DNA from: Himantopus leucocephalus
Taxonomy: Eukaryota > Chordata > Aves > Charadriiformes > Recurvirostridae
DNA length: 64,000 bases
NCBI GenBank assembly: GCA_003993805.1
Contig: RSEF01000004.1
Location: 4,391,490 to 4,455,489 of the forward strand
Reading direction: 5' to 3'
The notes beneath the pieces are model-generated. The model saw only the letters and a list, made by a program, of their open reading frames with translations, had not been told where the DNA came from and did not search any database. Shown piece by piece: positions 63,920 through 64,000 of the stretch (positions within the stretch are counted from its first letter, which is position 1; each line of letters starts with the position of its first letter). The position numbers and the translations under genes were made by a program.

Positions 63920-64000
63920 CCACTGTGGAATGTTACAATCCCAGAATGAATGAATGGAGCTATGTCGCAAAAATGAATGAACCCCACTATGGTCACGCTG
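63920..64000 (+). CDS. KLHL13: KLHL13 exon 6, partial (kelch blade, cut by window end)
   Basis: The acceptor follows a pyrimidine-rich tract ending TTTCAAACAG (AG 63918-63919). The G left over from exon 5 plus CC gives Ala456, then [17 protein letters not shown] and MNEPHYGHA up to the window edge. The ECYNP...EW pattern is the standard second half of a kelch blade, and HYGHA begins the next. The reading frame is open to position 64000 and the exon surely continues. About 170 residues (roughly three more blades and the C-terminal tail) should lie downstream if the protein matches the usual family length of about 655 residues. The wording [15 protein letters not shown] is closer to mammalian KLHL9 than to KLHL13 as I remember them. 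Confidence 0.97.

Larger units (their letters stand above)
22013..64000 (+). other. KLHL13: KLHL13 locus, overview (3' end outside window)
   Basis: One spliced gene on the + strand encodes a BTB-BACK-Kelch protein. The supported exons are 22013-22071, 30674-30753 and 31259-31356 (alternative 5' exons), then 44658-44799, 47184-47316, 47570-47766, 55187-55982 and 63920-64000. Every junction has AG/GT borders and the reading frame is continuous. In the 31259 isoform the cumulative coding length is 98, 240, 373, 570, 1366 and then 1447 nt at the window edge. Identity as KLHL13 rather than KLHL9 rests on the multi-exon structure and on the MPLKWK... and SLVEEED N-terminal segments, both of which I know from mammalian KLHL13; mammalian KLHL9 is intronless. 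The remaining kelch repeats, stop codon and 3' UTR lie beyond position 64000. Confidence 0.95.

Noticed and set aside
63477..63953. 158-codon ORF ending inside KLHL13 exon 6
   Set aside because: It uses a different frame from the kelch reading and is mostly intron; a shadow ORF.
44658..64000. Identification of the gene as KLHL9
   Set aside because: Several residues look KLHL9-like, but the gene has introns and the KLHL13-specific N-terminal exons.
1..64000. tRNA, rRNA, CRISPR array, viral or bacterial elements
   Set aside because: None was seen. The window is ordinary vertebrate intron-rich DNA apart from the items listed.

Overview
This window is vertebrate nuclear DNA, most likely from a bird. 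Coding sequence is sparse and split by long introns with GT..AG borders. The dispersed repeats are CR1 LINE 3' ends, recognisable by the ATTCTATG/ATTCTGTG-type terminus and its reverse complement, and CR1 is the dominant bird/reptile LINE. GC-rich promoter-like DNA is interrupted by assembly gaps (three runs of exactly 100 N, one of 17 N and one single N). No bacterial, viral, CRISPR, tRNA or rRNA feature was seen.

The only gene I can support is KLHL13 on the + strand: a BTB-BACK-Kelch adaptor for CUL3 ubiquitin ligase. Coding begins inside the window and runs off the right edge within the kelch propeller. Five common exons are visible: 44658-44799, 47184-47316, 47570-47766, 55187-55982 and 63920-64000 (cut by the window end). 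All junction phases agree, giving about 482 residues for the isoform that starts at 31259. Upstream are three well supported alternative first coding exons, at 22052-22071, 30674-30753 and 31259-31356. Each ends in phase 2 and each can join the exon at 44658, so they give proteins that differ only before the BTB domain. A fourth phase-2 candidate at 12670-12734 and a possible cassette exon at 26516-26580 are weaker and rest on splice-site grammar alone.

Layout: 1-255 CR1 fragment; 256-2643 no recognisable gene; 2644-3240 a CpG-rich, gap-damaged promoter-like island; 3241-22012 probable 5' intron or upstream DNA with two CR1 copies; 22013-22071 the first spliced 5' exon; 22072-30136 intron with a gap inside a CR1; 30137-31356 a GC-rich pocket followed by two alternative first exons 505 bp apart; 31357-44657 a long intron; 44658-64000 the body of the gene, with a CR1 and two perfect or near-perfect tandem duplications in the last intron.

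The features work together as one transcription unit. Several promoters or first exons feed a common BTB (CUL3 binding), BACK and kelch (substrate binding) body. In mammals KLHL13 acts with its paralogue KLHL9 in a CUL3 ligase that regulates Aurora B in mitosis. The bird protein here carries residues I remember from both mammalian paralogues, which fits KLHL9 being a retrocopy of a KLHL13-like parent.
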